Below are positions 1-11,438 of a stretch of 64,000 nucleotides of DNA, one piece after another (the first letter of the stretch is position 1; the number at the start of each line of letters is the position of its first letter). The notes under the pieces were generated by a model, which made no database searches, was not told where the DNA came from, and saw only the letters and a list, made by a program, of their open reading frames with translations. Origin of the DNA: Beverwykella pulmonaria (lineage: Eukaryota; Ascomycota; Dothideomycetes; Pleosporales; Melanommataceae); contig BCHH01000002.1 of the NCBI GenBank assembly GCA_001599595.1, forward strand, positions 2,990,628 to 3,054,627. Direction: 5' to 3'. A program made the translations under genes and the position numbers.

Positions 1-1679
1 TACACTATCGACCGCATCATCCTTCGAGTCTTTCGTGTCTTTGGTAGACATGATCGACGCCACGTCCGAGTCCGCCTTCTTGTGCCCTCCGACGAGTCTA
101 CCCATCATAGAACGCCCAATGGTAGGCGCTGGGGTCGTTGGTATTTCTTTACTGTCTTTACTCTCTTTGCTGTCTTTGCTTTCCTTGCTTTCCTTGCTTT
201 CTTGACTTTCTGCAAGAACCTGCTCTCCATTCGGTTCTTCTTCGCCCGTTTCACTTTCCACGCTCTTTACGCTTTCCGGCGGAGAGAGATTCCCAGCAAT
301 AGACCTCGGATAGAGTGCGATGACTCGCTCAGGCGGAGCTTTGGCCTCAGAAAACAGGTCCATTGCTTCGCGAAACTTGCGTAGATCAAAAAGCGCTTGG
401 GCCTTGAGCATCATGATCTCCCGGACCCTGCCCTCTTTATCATGGAGGAGGGTATCTTCAAGCATATTTAGCAAACTGAGAGCTTCATCGTACCGCCCGC
501 TCGCAACCAGTTGGTCGATTTGTGACTCGTAATTTTGGGCCCCCATCCTCCAAATGCATCGGTCGCTAGCGACCAGGAACCCCTTTCCTGCATGCGCCAA
601 GCTAATGTTGGGTTGCGGGACATGTACGAAGTTTGCATTTGGTAGCGCGATGGTTTGTAGTAGGTTTAGGGTATCCGGGTTCCTGACTTCAAGGCCTCCT
701 TTCGACGGCGGTTGCAAAGCGAGCATGTACGGGTATGAAAACGCAAGAGCTTCCGGGGCCGATGGCCATGGTACTTGTCGCTTATCCTGGGCATTGCCGT
801 CCTGGTCAATGAATAAGCTGTTCACATCTTTCGCCAACAGCAACTCGCCCTCATTCAACCGCGTAGCCAGAGGCTTTGGGACCCATCCACCCATTCCCAT
901 GTACCCCATGCCTGAAGACGAGACGGCCCCGAACCTTGCTCCTCCTTGGCCGCCGGCCTCACCGAAAGCGCCCCCAGGTTTGTTGATGTCCTGAATTTCT
1001 TGGGTGTCGACATTCACCATGACAAAGCCTGGATCCATGCCGGCAACGATCTTGTTTGCAGTAGCCCACGTCAGGCTCTTAACTGACGCGATGAGAGTGG
1101 TTTCCGTCGCATCGCCGGTCAGCTCCATGTCCTGCCACGTCCACAGTATGATTTTCCTCTTGACCGCGACTGCCAGCCTACTGACAATGGTCATAATCCC
1201 TGTGCTCGCATCTTTTACGATATTGCTTGTAACAGCAAACGTCGTTGCTCCCCTCGTCTTCTCCAGCTTCTCCTGCAAAGTGTATGTCTGTAGATCATAG
1301 ATCGAGACATGGTTGTCTGAGAGGGAAATAAGGATGCCTGCTTCTTTGATGATGGCTAGCTGTTGTATAGGCCGACGAGAGAACTTTTCCTCTTCGCGAA
1401 GGAGGTCTGCAGGCTTGACTTTTGGGGTAGGTGGCTCGGGCTGCTCGCCGTTTTGGTCGCCATTCTGTTCCGGCTCGACCTCCTCGATGGGCTCATTTAT
1501 GCGGTAAATGCGTAGGGAACCGGTATTCAGACCTACAAGCACTTTATCGCCTACAGCATGTTAGAGCCAGAACCTCAGGTGGAAAGATGCGCCGTACCGT
1601 AGGCAAGGATGGACTCGATCTTGGACTTGTCGCGCTGCTTGAGCTCGACAATCGGCCGGGCGGTGAATGCAGACAGCAT
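1..1679 (-). CDS. VPS39: VPS39/VAM6 vacuolar sorting protein, 5' part (HOPS subunit)
   Basis: N-terminal ~544 residues of Vps39/Vam6, the HOPS-complex subunit that works with Rab7/Ypt7 in tethering and fusion at late endosomes and vacuoles. The protein opens with MLSAFTARPIVELKQ, typical of the family. Exon 1 is 1679-1598 and exon 2 runs from 1550 off the left edge; the 47-nt intron is GT-AG and its joining restores a glycine codon. A CNH (citron homology) beta-propeller fills roughly residues 15-330. Around residues 367-440 the helical Vps39 repeat region begins (NYESQIDQLVASGRYDEALS). Near residues 478-497 there is a low-complexity run of SKE/SKD repeats. The gene is 3'-truncated only by the window. 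An ATG 195 nt upstream in the same frame exists (1874), but the family start matches 1679. Identification is firm. Confidence 0.92.
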
Positions 1680-2206
1680 GGTTAATAGCGCAGGATACAG
1701 AAGGTCCTCCCATCCAAAATTTGGTGCTATGCGATCATGCTTAGGCGCAGGGGGAGCTCCATGTTGTTGATGCGAAGTTGCGAGAGCTCGGCGAAGCTCA
1801 GGCGTCATTGCCTCGAGCCGAAGAGGTGGACCGTGCGTGACATGCACACGTGGTGTGTCCATTTCACACTTCACAGCGTACTGCTAGGACTGTTTAGACT
1901 AAGCCTTCTAGGCATATAAAGCATCACTGTTTTCATTTCTGAATATCCTTGTGGCCTGTCATTAGAAGGATATCAAAGACAAATCATCATAGACGCAAGC
2001 ATGAGGAAGTAGTAATGACGGGAGGATAACTTTTCAATCTAGACTAAACCAACGGTCTCCAGCATGAACAATCTGGACTGACGACCGTCTCCCCCATCCT
2101 ATATATATAAAAGAGAGTGTCTTGTCGGTAAGGCAGCCCGATAGCTTGTTTGCTCGCTTGCACAGACTAGCATAGCTCGTCCACTCTAAATTAACCCCAT
2201 CTCGCA
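1680..2206. other. Divergent spacer between VPS39 and a possible small gene
   Basis: No conserved coding sequence seen. It holds the VPS39 promoter on the minus side. On the plus side there is a strong TATA-like run at about 2100-2111, roughly 100 nt ahead of the ATG at 2207. Confidence 0.5.
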
Positions 2207-2404
2207 ATGTTCCTCAAACGTGCCGGCAAAAGCACAGCATCAACATCAGCGCGCAGTAAAATGCGGAAACCAACCCTACATCCAAGGGACGAGGATTCCT
2301 TTAACTCGATAGCAAAATCAAAACCAGCCGTACAAACAACGGCATCTCTGTCTCTTCCAGCTCAACTTTGCTCCCAATTTCAACATACGGTCCAAAGTAT
2401 CTAG
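2207..2404 (+). CDS. Possible small basic protein (65 aa), unrecognised
   Basis: An ATG-started 65-codon frame with a good fungal start context (a pyrimidine/CA-rich leader ending in a C-A-rich triplet before ATG) and a TATA-like box about 100 nt upstream. The protein is Ser/Thr/Lys-rich (it begins MFLKRAGKSTAS) with no recognisable domain. A second frame overlaps from 2368 to 2757, so a spliced, longer product is possible, but I found no convincing splice pair. It may equally be a chance ORF in the 3' flank of PRM1. Confidence 0.25.
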   Translation: MFLKRAGKSTASTSARSKMRKPTLHPRDEDSFNSIAKSKPAVQTTASLSLPAQLCSQFQHTVQSI

Positions 2405-3343
2405 AAAAGAGAGAAAAGGAGGGAAGCAATAACGCTTGTTACCGATCAGCAAGCTCTCCAACGCCCACCCAACGACCTTCACAATTCCCGTCTCCTAGGA
2501 TAATGAAAAGGGGGTCGAAGGGCGCTTCCTTCCGCCAGCAACAGCCGCAGCCGGGTCCGAAGATACAACCAGTAGGGCTGGTGTGGAAGGGGGGTTTAGA
2601 GAGGCGAATGAACGATCATGCCCAATGTGTCCGGTACGTCGCAACACGGCGTCCTAAGCGTGCGCATTGCAGCCTTGACTGCGAGCGTGGGCTGCAGAGT
2701 GTTCGCGGCCCAGGGTCTCCCGGGCAAGCCGCGGGGAGAGCGGGGCGGGGAACGTAGTGTAGCGGGCGCGCGCGCAGAAGGGAAATGGAGCGAAGGGTGT
2801 GCAGGAGAGGTACGGGAGGGAAAGGGCCTCGGGAACAGACTAACCAAAGGAGATACACACGTCTTCTCATCGCATAAAATGAAGTAATGAACGTTAAACT
2901 TTTTTTCCTTTCTCAAAAGCGAGAAGAATGAGAAATTGTGATTGACGGATATAAAAAAAAAAGTACTAAGCACGATTCAAAATATGCTGATGAGGGGATA
3001 TCTCCAACGCCTAGCAAAACGCAGAGCACAACACAAGAAACAATAAACCAAAAATACATTAGCGCTCTCATTCCAGGCGGCGAGACCCAGAAGAGGCAGG
3101 AATATTAAAAAGAATGTATTGTGAAACACCAGTTTCAGCCAGAGAGGAGCAAGCTCCGTCAATCTGGGGCACTTTCAGAGAGCAAAGCATCATCAATGAA
3201 AGTGAGACCTAGGGACCAAGGTACGTAACCTGAGCAATTACGCCTCGTCACAGGTCGATGTGTTAGCTCGCTATCTTCATAGACGCAGAACGCAAGCGAA
3301 AAGGTCAGCGAAGATGGCGCACTAATCGACAAAAATATGGGAT
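2405..3343. other. Spacer, no gene supported
   Basis: Overlapping short frames on both strands, none with recognisable protein character. It includes a GC-rich patch (about 2690-2790) and A-rich stretches. The part next to 3344 is expected to hold the PRM1 3' UTR. Confidence 0.45.
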
Positions 3344-5605
3344 CTAGTCCGCGAACGGATTCCGCTTCTGTACGGAGGGGTCGGCAAAGGGATTGCGCTT
3401 CTCGTCGGAGGGGGAGGGGTCTGCGAAGTGACCATGGCTGCTTGCGCGGAGGTGTCCAGGGCGGGCGGATGCGGAAACGGGGTGGGCATCGACTTGGCCA
3501 ACCTTTTCGGTTTGTGGTTCGACGTTTTCGATCGGTTCGAACGTGGGGAAAGGTCGGGGTGCAATTGTGTACGGCGCGGCTTTGTTGACAGGGTACTCGT
3601 AAGGCGGTAGAGCGTCGCTTTGGGGATACACTTGCGTCTTTGTGGCGTTGCGTGCGGCCGGATCAACAATGTAGTCGGTGCCCGCTACCGGGTCACGGCG
3701 AACAAAGTGAGTGCAGGCGTAGATTAGGCCACCGATCATGATGAGTAACCAGAGCAACATGAGGCCGAGAGAGATGAGTGCTTCGGTCCGAATACCGGAT
3801 AAAAGTGACTGAACCACATGGTCAATGGCTTCTGAGACCTCATCTTTGGCTTTACCGTTAGGATTGGCGAGTAGCGCAGCCGCAGAGTCAGAGCCGCTGA
3901 GTTGGGCAAGGGCTCCAAGAGAGAATGTGTCGTTGCTCACGCCCGGAAATTGAACGTGGGCGTTATCTTGGACCCAGGTCAGGCCCCTCTGAAAGCTGGC
4001 CACCTTCAACCCAATCAAGCAGTTCAGTACTTCCTTGATCGGGTCGTTGAGAACGGTATTACCGAAAGTGTTATCAAGCGTTGCAGTCATCTTATCCACG
4101 AACGTGTTGAGGGTCTCGTTGACTGCGGTAGTGGTTGTATTCACCCAGCCGAGGATGTCGTCGTTGATCTTGGAGTCCAAGGTGCCAACGGCGCCATTCA
4201 CACCGCCGGACCACGACATGGATGCGTTGTTCAGCGATGTGATGACTTTTTCGGCGAAGTTGGCAACTTGGTCTGTGAGCTCGGGAACCTTCGTCTGGAT
4301 GCCTCGGAGGATGAGCCATTGGCAGAAGCAGGAGAAAAGACCGGCGAGGCCCAGAGACAGTAGCAGCAGCATAGGAACGGAAGTCGAGTAGGCGAAGAAC
4401 CAGCGAACGGTGTTCTGGCGTCGCTGGGTGTCGAAGCGTCTTCCTAACCACAGGCCCAGGCTTGACGAATGTGGGCGAGAAGCTAGGTAGACGACGTCCA
4501 TGCCGTCGTGGCCTTTGCCAAGCAGTGCAACGCGACTTTGCATCTTGCGGTAACGGCGAACTTCGGCCCAGGCCATGGGAATGCAGACGAGAATGGCAAG
4601 AACAATGAGAACGGCGAGGGCGGTCTTGCGTGCCGAGATTTCCATCTGAATAAGACTATCGAAGAACTCGTTGATGGAGTTGCCTTCAGAACAGAAATTG
4701 AGCGTTTCCTTTTCTGGCACAGGCAAGAGTTCACGGTCAAACTGGAATGTGCTCATACCCGCAATGAGTTTCTTGACTTCTTCAAAGGGGGCACGAATGA
4801 CGCTTTCGGTGAAGTTCTGGACATCCTCGAACGTGGGAATCGACTGGTTGAGATCTTGCAATCCCTGTTGCAGTTGCGGCGGAACCTCGAGTGCTTTAAG
4901 TTTGTTGATTTCATCATCGAGATTGATTGATGGTACAATGCCGCCTGGGATTGGGAAGTTGGACACGCCGCCGATGATGCTTTGAATTCCATCGGTAACC
5001 TTCTTCACGGCGTCGCCCACGTTGTTGGTTACGTCGTCGATAGTTTGATTGAGGTTCTTGGAGATTTCATTGCCGATTTCGACAGCAGCGTGAACACTGC
5101 CGCTGACAGCGAGTTGGATTAGGCAGAGGTAGGTGCTGATCATCATTTGAATCACGAAGAGGACGATCTCCTCAACTCCTGTGACACCGAGATCCAACAT
5201 GGTCATGAGGCCACCTACTGCTTTTTCAACGCCGCTCGCTGTCATTTCGTTGACGCCCTTGGCCATGAAGTGGGGCATGGAGGCCATGGAGCTCCCGATA
5301 TTTTCGACTTGGGTGCATGCGCTGAGGGCTTCCCTGCGCGCTGATGAGAGGCTGGAGTCGATGCTCGCAATGGCGAAGAGAAGGCGGATAAGGACGAGGA
5401 GAAGGAGAATGGTCCAGCGGTTGATCCATATCTGTGAGAGTCTAGCTCGAAGGCCGAGGTATGGTGTGAGGTATGGTGTTTGGTTTATGGTAGGTCGTGG
5501 TGCATCTTGCGGGGCGTAGTAGTCTCGCATCTCATGATCGCCAGCGGAGAGAGATGGAGGTATGGCCGGGAAGGGTTGCTGTTGGTTCACTGTGGAAGCC
5601 ATCAT
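3344..5605 (-). CDS. PRM1: PRM1 plasma membrane fusion protein
   Basis: Intronless 753-aa homologue of Prm1, the multispanning protein that promotes plasma-membrane fusion of mating cells (and hyphal fusion in filamentous fungi). Hydrophobic spans lie at about residues 63-83, 146-167, 328-347, 403-434 and 609-632. The large loops carry several N-glycosylation sequons, as in the family. The cytosolic C-terminal tail is Pro/Ser-rich and ends with two copies of an NPFAD sequence (residues 738-742 and 749-753), which fit the NPFxD endocytic signal. The start is the first of two consecutive ATGs (5605). The length matches filamentous-fungal Prm1 (~700-770 aa). Confidence 0.9.
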   Translation of the reverse strand: MMASTVNQQQPFPAIPPSLSAGDHEMRDYYAPQDAPRPTINQTPYLTPYLGLRARLSQIWINRWTILLLLVLIRLLFAIASIDSSLSSARREALSACTQVENIGSSMASMPHFMAKGVNEMTASGVEKAVGGLMTMLDLGVTGVEEIVLFVIQMMISTYLCLIQLAVSGSVHAAVEIGNEISKNLNQTIDDVTNNVGDAVKKVTDGIQSIIGGVSNFPIPGGIVPSINLDDEINKLKALEVPPQLQQGLQDLNQSIPTFEDVQNFTESVIRAPFEEVKKLIAGMSTFQFDRELLPVPEKETLNFCSEGNSINEFFDSLIQMEISARKTALAVLIVLAILVCIPMAWAEVRRYRKMQSRVALLGKGHDGMDVVYLASRPHSSSLGLWLGRRFDTQRRQNTVRWFFAYSTSVPMLLLLSLGLAGLFSCFCQWLILRGIQTKVPELTDQVANFAEKVITSLNNASMSWSGGVNGAVGTLDSKINDDILGWVNTTTTAVNETLNTFVDKMTATLDNTFGNTVLNDPIKEVLNCLIGLKVASFQRGLTWVQDNAHVQFPGVSNDTFSLGALAQLSGSDSAAALLANPNGKAKDEVSEAIDHVVQSLLSGIRTEALISLGLMLLWLLIMIGGLIYACTHFVRRDPVAGTDYIVDPAARNATKTQVYPQSDALPPYEYPVNKAAPYTIAPRPFPTFEPIENVEPQTEKVGQVDAHPVSASARPGHLRASSHGHFADPSPSDEKRNPFADPSVQKRNPFAD

Positions 5606-7800
5606 GGGGCTGTGTGGCTGCGAAAGCGAGGTCTGGGTGTTGCGTTAGATTTGATGCGGGCAGCCAGCAGCCAGAAAGTGGTGGTCGAGGTCAAGTAAAG
5701 GAAGATTTCGAAATGTGTTGTGGAGAAAAGGTTGTTTGAGTGTGTGCTCTTGTGTATATATCTGCCAGAGATAGTAAAGAAAGCAAGAAGCGGCAACGTA
5801 TTAGGCGACTATAGAAAACAATAAGAAATAATAGCACAATAGGAAAAAAGGAAACCCAGCCGCGCACAATGCAACAAAGAAACGGTGAAGTGACGATGGT
5901 AACGGTGATGGTAAACAGCGGAGGGAGCGGGGGGATTTTAGAGACATTCGCTGAACACACGTCAAGCGAGTTGAGACAAAGCGTTTCTACGTACCGCGCG
6001 AAAGCGAAGGACCGAGATGCAAGCCTCCTTCTGCAAGGTACCAATGGCACCTCGGAGAGAGGGCTGCTCAACCAGGCGTTTCAGCAGCTCACACAGTCCG
6101 ATGCGGCTCTGTTGTGGAACAGTTGCAATTGGGTTAGGTGAGCGGGCCCAGATAGGCGCCCTTGGAGGTGGAACAAGCTCCTATGGACCAGTCATTTGCT
6201 GCCCCGCGGTCGGGCTGGAGGACGCCCAAACAACAGGCTAGAACGGTTTCGAGAAGCAGCGAAGTTTATTTTTGAGCCTTTGTCCTCGAGTGGTGGTCGT
6301 GGGTCGTCTGGGCGGGCGTCCTTTTGTTCGTCGGCTTGCGCTATTGGCCCACGGCAGCCCAGGACGCGCGAGGAGGCAGCAGATCTGGAGATGAGCACGC
6401 GTTCCTCGCTGACGTATCCAGACGCCGCGGTAGTGGTGTGGTTGTCAAGCGCAAGGGAACACGCCTCTGAGTGTCGGTCGAAGGCAGAGGGAGTGCTCAA
6501 CCGGCCAAAGCATGGCGGATGCGGCCCGTTTTGTAGGCTGGCTGGACGGGCTCCGCTTGTGGCGCTCGCATGAGCTGTGCCTTGTTTTTGCATGTTGAAT
6601 GTCTACGTCATGTCTTTGAGAGACACCGACATGGCGTTGCTCTTCAGTGCTCCTCTCCAGCACCCACAATGCAAAATACTGCTTGCTCCACCGTGAAGCC
6701 TGCGATGCCCTCCCTCTGCCACAGCGCATCGCTCCGGCACCGAAATAGGCCGCCGAGAGGGAGCGCCAGGGATTGCCTTTCGTGGCGCCGCCGGTGCCTG
6801 TCGCAGTGCCAAGCCGATCGATGGGTGGCTGAGGCACAGCGCTTGGTGGCCGAGAGCCTATTGCTCCTACCCAATCAACGCTCCGGGCGCCTGCGGACCC
6901 CAAACATGTTCCATGTCCATCGCGACCTCATCTCTCCTCCATGTCCAGTATGCCGGCGATGCCATCGTCCACCCCCGCCGACCCGCCGTGCTATTTCTGC
7001 CTCCACGAAGTACCACATGACGCCGGAATTGATGCTACCCTGACATCTCATGTACTGATTCTCGGGCGCTTCCGCTGTAAACATGGTGAGCCCCAGCAGG
7101 ATATCTCGATGAGGAAGACCCGTCGTTGTAATACCCTGTCACGTCCCACTCGGTCAACAATGCCGCTCGACCACCCAGGCACTTCCACAGTTTTATGATG
7201 AGTTTAGATGACCCTTATCTAGCTCTAAATCGACGTCTCGTCACCTCGAAGTCAGTGGCATGATACACATATGTGTGTATGAAGCCGCTCGCGTGTCCGT
7301 TGACCTAAGTCCATCACAAATCGCTTTACATCACTAGTTTGTTTTCTGGCGAATGCTCGCTCCCACAGAGGCAGTCCACATCTTTTCTCCTTGTGTTGTC
7401 TGTCAGATATGCCGCTTCAGAGGCGAGGGTCAGTATTTCAAGCTCCACGTCCAGGGTCAAGTAATCTTTACTCTATCATCAGTCCAACTTTCTCTCGCAT
7501 CTCGCTTATCAATAGATCTTGGATAAACTATCCGATATGATATATTTCATTGCTAGCCGAAAAAGATGGAACAGGGTTGTGGTATTGCTGAAAACCTTCA
7601 GCATGGAAATATTTTACTCTGCCTGCAGTGGATGGCCATCAGGAAGACCACCAAAGCGCAAGGCGGCGTTACCACGACGGGTATTGTTCGAGTGCTCTGT
7701 GTGAGATCGTGCCGCGGTGGTGTGGTGGTCGCGGTGATCGCTTCAACACTTGAGATCCCCTCTCGTGCTAGATCTCGACCTCGGAGGGCATTGTGGCAGT
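5606..7800. other. Large gene-poor stretch upstream of PRM1
   Basis: Only unconvincing frames on both strands. The part next to 5605 is the PRM1 promoter. About 6120-7100 is a GC-richer patch with long overlapping antisense frames of biased Arg/Ser/Pro composition, which look like chance ORFs. I see no RNA gene or repeat here. Confidence 0.4.
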
Positions 7801-9328
7801 TTGGCCAGAGTTTGTCGGGAATGGACGTCATGCTGTCCCATTAACGTCTGTCATCTACACCCACATATCTTTTGTATACCCACTCTCACACCTTCCTTGG
7901 TACCCAGCTGCCCCGAACTCGCTGGAATCTTATGGAGAGTCATCATCAGGATGAAAGGTCGCTTAGCCCATTGTTCCCCCTTTCACTCCGTTCTTGCTCG
8001 CCGATTCTGGTGTGGTGATTTGTGCTCCAGGGTTTTGGAACAGTCACCAACGACGACGTCCAGGTCCATCTCTCGACCACCTCGCTTCCCGTTCTATCAC
8101 CACACTCTATTTCTCCTTTGCCCTCGTCTCCCGCCCTTCTCACCATCTTCGTCCACCTTTTAAACTCCCGCCAACTTCTGCCTTCGTCTCATCACCAACG
8201 TGTGGTTTTTTTTTGGTTTTGGTTTTGCTCACCAAGCTCACATACACCATACTCGCTCTCGCTATTGACGCTCCAGAAGTCATCATACACTGCTAGAAAC
8301 CTAGGTAGGTCGTCTTGGCCTACCTGTTTTAGCATCGCATCGTGGAACAGATATTCGACGGCACACACCGACATTAGGGAATTACTTCACTTCTTGCATG
8401 CCCCTCCTTCTAGGCACTTGCATAGACTGCACAATCGCAACGGGCAGCCTTCTCTCATTACCTGCTGACCTAGTGCCTAAAGCGGTCTGCTATTGGTGTT
8501 TTATTTTTGACCTCAGGCAGCGAAGTTTCCTACCCTTTCCTTGTAAAGGCCTTTCCAGATACTGTCGATCAAATCTTTATCACAACAACTTTTCTCTCCA
8601 AGATCTTCGAAGCGTACAGGCTTTCTGATGCCTGATCAGCGCTAACTACTTGTATGTTCTCACTACTCGCGGCAACCGCAGCACCTCATATTCAAGTCAA
8701 AGCCTCCAAGTAGGCTCACCAGATCCTGCAGTGAATACCAGTCGTTTGACATATGATAGCGCCCTTCCGGACAGTCACCAATACGGCGCCAGCTCTGCGA
8801 GGTCTGAGATTCCTACTTCGCAGATTATCATACGTCAGGTACGTCGATGCTCTAGCTTGCATTTGTTTCGGGCGGGGATAATTTGGTTTGACTGGCTCTC
8901 ATTGGGCCGTGGAGAACGATACGCCATCAAATAACATTGTGCACATAGGTTAGGCGGCCGAGATCGGGAAGAAGAGAATGTTCACATCTTCACTCTTATC
9001 AAAGCCATTTCACTAACTTAACTAGGTAGATAGTAAGTGTCCCTCGGAGCCTTAGCAACGAAACCGTTCGAATCTAATAGCACGTACTCACCGCTTCACG
9101 CTCCGCCTGCTATAAGGTCCAACACTCCTACCACACCTTTCCTCTTATACTAATCTCTCCTCTTCTCAGTTACCCCAGAGACGTCGGGTCGATAATTCTC
9201 GACGTCGCCTGGCAACCCGATTCGTCTTGCAAAGCATTCGACAGTAGAGCAAAGCTCTCATTCATCTTCGATTCAACCCCACTTCATCCTCTTCTCGACA
9301 CTGTTCTCCGACATCAAAACCCATCGCA
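7801..9328 (+). promoter_or_regulatory. Long pyrimidine-rich promoter/leader of the 321-aa gene
   Basis: About 1.5 kb of strongly C/T-rich sequence leads into the ATG at 9329. Fungal promoters and 5' UTRs often look like this. Several GT...AG pairs with CTRAC-like boxes occur (for example a GTACGT at about 8839 and TAG boxes at about 8949 and 9025), so the leader may contain 5'-UTR introns. No conserved protein is encoded. Confidence 0.4.
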
Positions 9329-10294
9329 ATGGTAGTTCCCGATGAAGCACTTTACGTTCAATACAACGGCGGAGACGAAAACGAAAAGGGTACTCCGCGA
9401 CACAAGAAGTCCGACGCCTCCAATGCCTCTCGTGATAGCGGTACTCCTCTACCGAGCAGCACTGTACAGTTTATTGAAGAGGGGGCTATACGGTCCATCG
9501 AGACCACCGATATCACCGACACGACCCCGGATAATGGAGTTACTCTGCCCTTTCACTTCTTCCGGGGCGGATTCAGCCACTACGACAATCGGCAAACCAA
9601 TGGTCGCAATAGTCACCGATTCCCCAACGCTGCCCCCAAGTACCCTAGAGGTGGTGCAAGCTACAACAACTCCAACACTTGGGTCTCCTCCGAGACGCAA
9701 CACATGCAAGAGTTCCTCGTCATCCGCAACTCGATGCGCCGTCTCTTCAAGCACTCTGAAGTCGCCAAGTGGAAATATGCCGACTACATTGCACACGAAG
9801 AAGCCAGGGTGGCACCGAACAAGGAGCGGCTAGCAGCCCAGGTCAAGGCAAAGGAGGCGGCCAAAAATATGCCAGTACCGCATATGGACGAGAAGGCTCT
9901 GGCCACTCTCCGGAGGTTCATGCCCAACGGCAACTTCACTATGGTCGGAAGCCGCGGGCGTGTCCTTGGCGAGAAGACCATCTGGTGCTATGACTGGAAG
10001 GCGGAGAAGGAGGAGGTCTCGCCGTGGCCATCCTTCGCCGAACTCAAGTGGGAGGGTGATGACCGTGCAAAGACGGGCGTTGGACGCTTCCCGCCTCTTC
10101 CCCGCGAGATGGGCGCGCCGGGAATCCCGTGGAATCAACTCCAGGCTGTGGAGCAGTACCCCTTTGACCAGGTCGCTCGTATTCCGACCATGGAAGACGT
10201 CTACCTGCCTGTTGATGAGATCGATGACGATGTCAAATATATCCTTATCAACAAGGACCTTGAGGAGGCGATGGAGAAGAACCTTGAGTCGTAG
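9329..10294 (+). CDS. Conserved fungal protein of unknown function (321 aa)
   Basis: Single-exon, soluble, with no signal peptide or membrane span. The N-terminal ~110 residues are low complexity (charged, then Gly/Asn/Arg-rich). Residues ~120-320 form a conserved-looking unit with a helical KYADYIAHEEARVAPNKERL segment and a W/P-rich stretch (TIWCYDWKAEKEEVSPWPSF; WEGDDRAKTGVGRFPPLPRE). It ends in an acidic tail. I believe homologues exist across Pezizomycotina, but I know no function. The start context (CGCAATGG) is good, and the long pyrimidine-rich leader suits a regulated gene. Confidence 0.75.
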   Translation: MVVPDEALYVQYNGGDENEKGTPRHKKSDASNASRDSGTPLPSSTVQFIEEGAIRSIETTDITDTTPDNGVTLPFHFFRGGFSHYDNRQTNGRNSHRFPNAAPKYPRGGASYNNSNTWVSSETQHMQEFLVIRNSMRRLFKHSEVAKWKYADYIAHEEARVAPNKERLAAQVKAKEAAKNMPVPHMDEKALATLRRFMPNGNFTMVGSRGRVLGEKTIWCYDWKAEKEEVSPWPSFAELKWEGDDRAKTGVGRFPPLPREMGAPGIPWNQLQAVEQYPFDQVARIPTMEDVYLPVDEIDDDVKYILINKDLEEAMEKNLES

Positions 10295-11438
10295 CTGGAC
10301 TTTTGCGCTCCTACTCTCGATCTTGGATACACGATACCTCGATCTTCCCTTTACTTCTGGATGCCCTCATATTTTGCCCTCCCTTCTTGACCTTGTTACC
10401 TTTCCTTTACTCTTACGAAGCAATCTCGGCCCCTCTCCCCTCTCATCAACACAGATACCGTCTACGCATCGATAATGGGTTTGGCCGCACCGATGAATGA
10501 CGATAAACCCATGAAATAACTGGTCCAACTATTATCTGTCGCCTCAACTGTCTATGTTCGAAAACTCCAAGTTCGATTTGTGTCTAGCGATATGTGCATG
10601 GGCTAAGAAGGTCGCATGTGTGCTGGGTAGGTACATGATTGTCAGTTGCTTCGGTTTTATTATTCGGTGAGATGTTGGTGGGCTTTTTACTTAGTTCTCG
10701 GCTTTGACGAGATTTTGGCGGTTTGCTTGTGGTTTGCGAATCCGATTGCGAAAGGTTCAGCGGCATGGCATGCATGGTGCTGATACGGAGTTTCTGGATC
10801 ACTCACGGCTGGACGGATGGGAGGATGACATGATACCCCCTTTCCTTTTTCACTCTCCTATATCTCTTTTTTTTTATTTGCTCGCGCGCCATGCACACAT
10901 TCGCTATTCATGGCACATACTTTACATCCTGGTCTTATGTTGGACATATATTGATTTTTACTTGACTTGAAAAGCCTGCTCAATTTTCTGGACAAGAGAG
11001 GGGTCTACACCAGACCTGCGGTATCACGTACTACTCCGCAGTTGGCTGGTGCTTCAAGGACGGCTGTGTTGCGATAGTGGTGTTGAGGAACGCGTGTGTT
11101 GCAGCTGTCGTGGCGCTAGCCCCTCATGGTCTGGAGCTTGACCGCCATCCACTTTCCCTAAAGAGGCAACGTAGGAGAATCCTTCTGGCCTGACAAAGTC
11201 AGCTATTAAATAATACAGATAACTATTCCCTCCCTCGTTCGTCCCCTCGTTTAATGGCGGTACCGGATGATCGCAAAAGGTAGTAAGTATGGCCAAGCTG
11301 AGGACCTAACGGTCCGTCCCTTGTTCAGTGTTTTGCTCGCAAACGTCTGCCTGTTTCACCTCGTATTCCATCCACCCTACTGATCTTACCCCCAATAAAC
11401 GTCACCATGTGCCCTTCTTCCTCTCACTCAACCGCATT
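10295..11438. other. Spacer between the 321-aa gene and the P450
   Basis: No supported gene. The first ~600 nt are pyrimidine-rich 3' flank. The last ~150 nt before 11439 hold a CT/CA-rich leader suited to the P450 promoter. Confidence 0.4.

Noticed and set aside
3902..5519. Plus-strand frames inside PRM1
   Set aside because: Antisense shadows of an intact, well recognised minus-strand gene.
6196..7043. Overlapping frames on both strands in the GC-richer patch upstream of PRM1
   Set aside because: Biased Arg/Ser/Pro composition in all phases, no motif, no splice structure; typical of chance ORFs in GC-rich DNA.
11054..11296. Minus-strand ORF upstream of the P450
   Set aside because: No motif; overlaps the P450 promoter.
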